A stretch of 64,000 nucleotides of DNA from Forficula auricularia (lineage: Eukaryota; Arthropoda; Insecta; Dermaptera; Forficulidae): contig JALMQS010000085.1 of NCBI GenBank assembly GCA_024734495.1, positions 26,783,766 to 26,847,765 on the forward strand, written 5' to 3'. Below are positions 63,009 through 64,000 of the stretch, in pieces. Numbering within the stretch: position 1 is the first letter of the stretch; the number at the start of each line of letters is the position of its first letter. The position numbers and the translations under genes were made by a program. The notes below the pieces were generated by a model. The model did no database searches, was not told the origin of the DNA, and was given only the letters and a program-made list of their open reading frames with translations.

Positions 63009-64000
63009 AGGCATAATTTTAATGGTCTACAAAAAATTCACAGATTATTTATATTCACTCAGTTCATTTAATAACAGTTTTAACTAAAAAATAAATTTTG
63101 TTTAAGCTGTATTATTATTTGTAAAATAGAACAAGAACATATTATATTGCGAATTGACTATTCTGAATTGCAAAACTTCTATCTTATTTTTGTGTTTTTA
63201 CTTTCATTATTATTATTACTTCTTGTAGAAAAAGATTGCTAAATTAATAATTAAACTTTGGGTAGACAAATACGCTAAAGCCGCCACAGTGATATGGGTG
63301 TCATTTTTTTGGAACAGTATTATTAGGGGTAGGTAATCCATCCTCGTTATCTATGGTACATGTTCCTATGTTAATGAATAAAAAAATAAATTCTTCTTAC
63401 CTTTTGCTGGATTTAAATTGTAAATAATCGTCGGAAGAATCTTAAAAAATGGCTATATAGACCCAAAAAAGGTCACGCTGGCTAATAAATATGCACAAGC
63501 TGGAAATAATTTTAATCGACGTTAGGCATTCCAAATAAGAGTTTGCGACGGTTTCTGGCTGGTGCTAAATTTTTCAGGGCGTAAAAACCACGAAAGTTTT
63601 GGACTTTTTTCAGATTTTCGCTTATAACTCCGAAAACCATGCGTCCTAAAATTTCATTCTTACCAAGATGAAAGAGTACAAAATGTCGCGTCGAATAACG
63701 TACTTAAAAGCCAAAATCGGTTCAGCCGTTTACCCAGAATCGATCGCCAAAGATAAGCAATTGAAGAAAGAAAAGTGAACTATGGTCATTAGGTAGGTGG
63801 TCACAAGAAATCGAATTTTTGCGGTGCTGACGTCCATAATAGTTGCCAATTGGCTAAAAAATGAGATTGGCAAAGTTTCATCTTAATTGGACAATGGTGA
63901 CCCGTGCCGCAATAAGTTTTTGAAAAAATACAAAAATTTACCGATTTTCATTTATAAAATGAAAACCACTCATTCTAAAAACATGATTCTTGTCTCATTT
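63009..64000. other. no recognised gene
   Basis: AT-rich to 63500. From about 63540 the composition becomes more balanced and repeats phrases such as AAAATCGGTTCAGCCGTTT, typical of non-coding arthropod repeats. No ORF or ends visible before the window stops. Confidence 0.4.

Noticed and set aside
63540..64000. Coding exon or viral insertion near the right edge
   Set aside because: Composition is more balanced, but no frame stays open and the phrases match non-coding arthropod repeats.

Overview
This window is a piece of an insect-like (arthropod) nuclear genome: AT-rich, intron-containing, and crowded with mariner, hAT, Penelope-like (PLE), non-LTR and Ty3-type remnants. Three real host genes can be assembled exon by exon with matching GT-AG sites and matching intron phases. 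The rest is mostly mobile-element sequence, much of it in introns. No bacterial operon, CRISPR array or intact autonomous transposon is present. The exact species is not determinable by reading. Host genes: (1) Minus strand, 31765 down to 13084, seven coding exons (555 aa): a coiled-coil protein whose N-terminal and C-terminal segments resemble the augmin subunit HAUS5/Dgt5 (moderate confidence). (2) Plus strand, 32548 to 47372, eight coding exons (415 aa): a clear TMEM184C family seven-helix membrane protein. Genes 1 and 2 are divergent, with start codons 782 bp apart, so they probably share a two-way promoter region. (3) Minus strand, 60562 down to 54406, three coding exons (460 aa): a zinc-finger protein with one C2HC finger and thirteen C2H2 fingers. 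Layout: 0-5 kb holds two tandem GC-rich dispersed repeats (called RG1 here), a dead mariner and a non-LTR fragment. 5-12.5 kb holds foldback elements, a composite mariner with a nested element carrying a 118-bp minisatellite, and a PLE reverse transcriptase/GIY-YIG relic. 13-32 kb is gene 1 with introns full of repeats, including a CR1/jockey-like reverse transcriptase, hAT-type MITEs with 8-bp target duplications, foldbacks, a divergent TATA/initiator pair at 26.1-26.2 kb and an RNase H relic. 32.5-47.4 kb is gene 2, whose introns hold RTE-like LINE pieces, a Ty3 gag relic, a PLE-related array, a Tc1/mariner relic and many MITEs. 47.6-54.3 kb is intergenic repeats (TIR element, SINE pairs, MULE-like MITE, a mariner interrupted by a hAT MITE). 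54.4-60.6 kb is gene 3, whose 3' intron is about 90% one foldback element. 61-64 kb holds another hAT MITE, another RG1 copy and a tRNA-derived SINE. The most interesting signal is a set of about a dozen short hammerhead-ribozyme-like motifs on both strands (for example 30939-30982), linked to PLE-like sequence. Their helix II sequences differ but remain complementary, and the better copies share one extra nucleotide before helix II. A second notable signal is a module of about 118 bp that recurs inside at least three unrelated element families.
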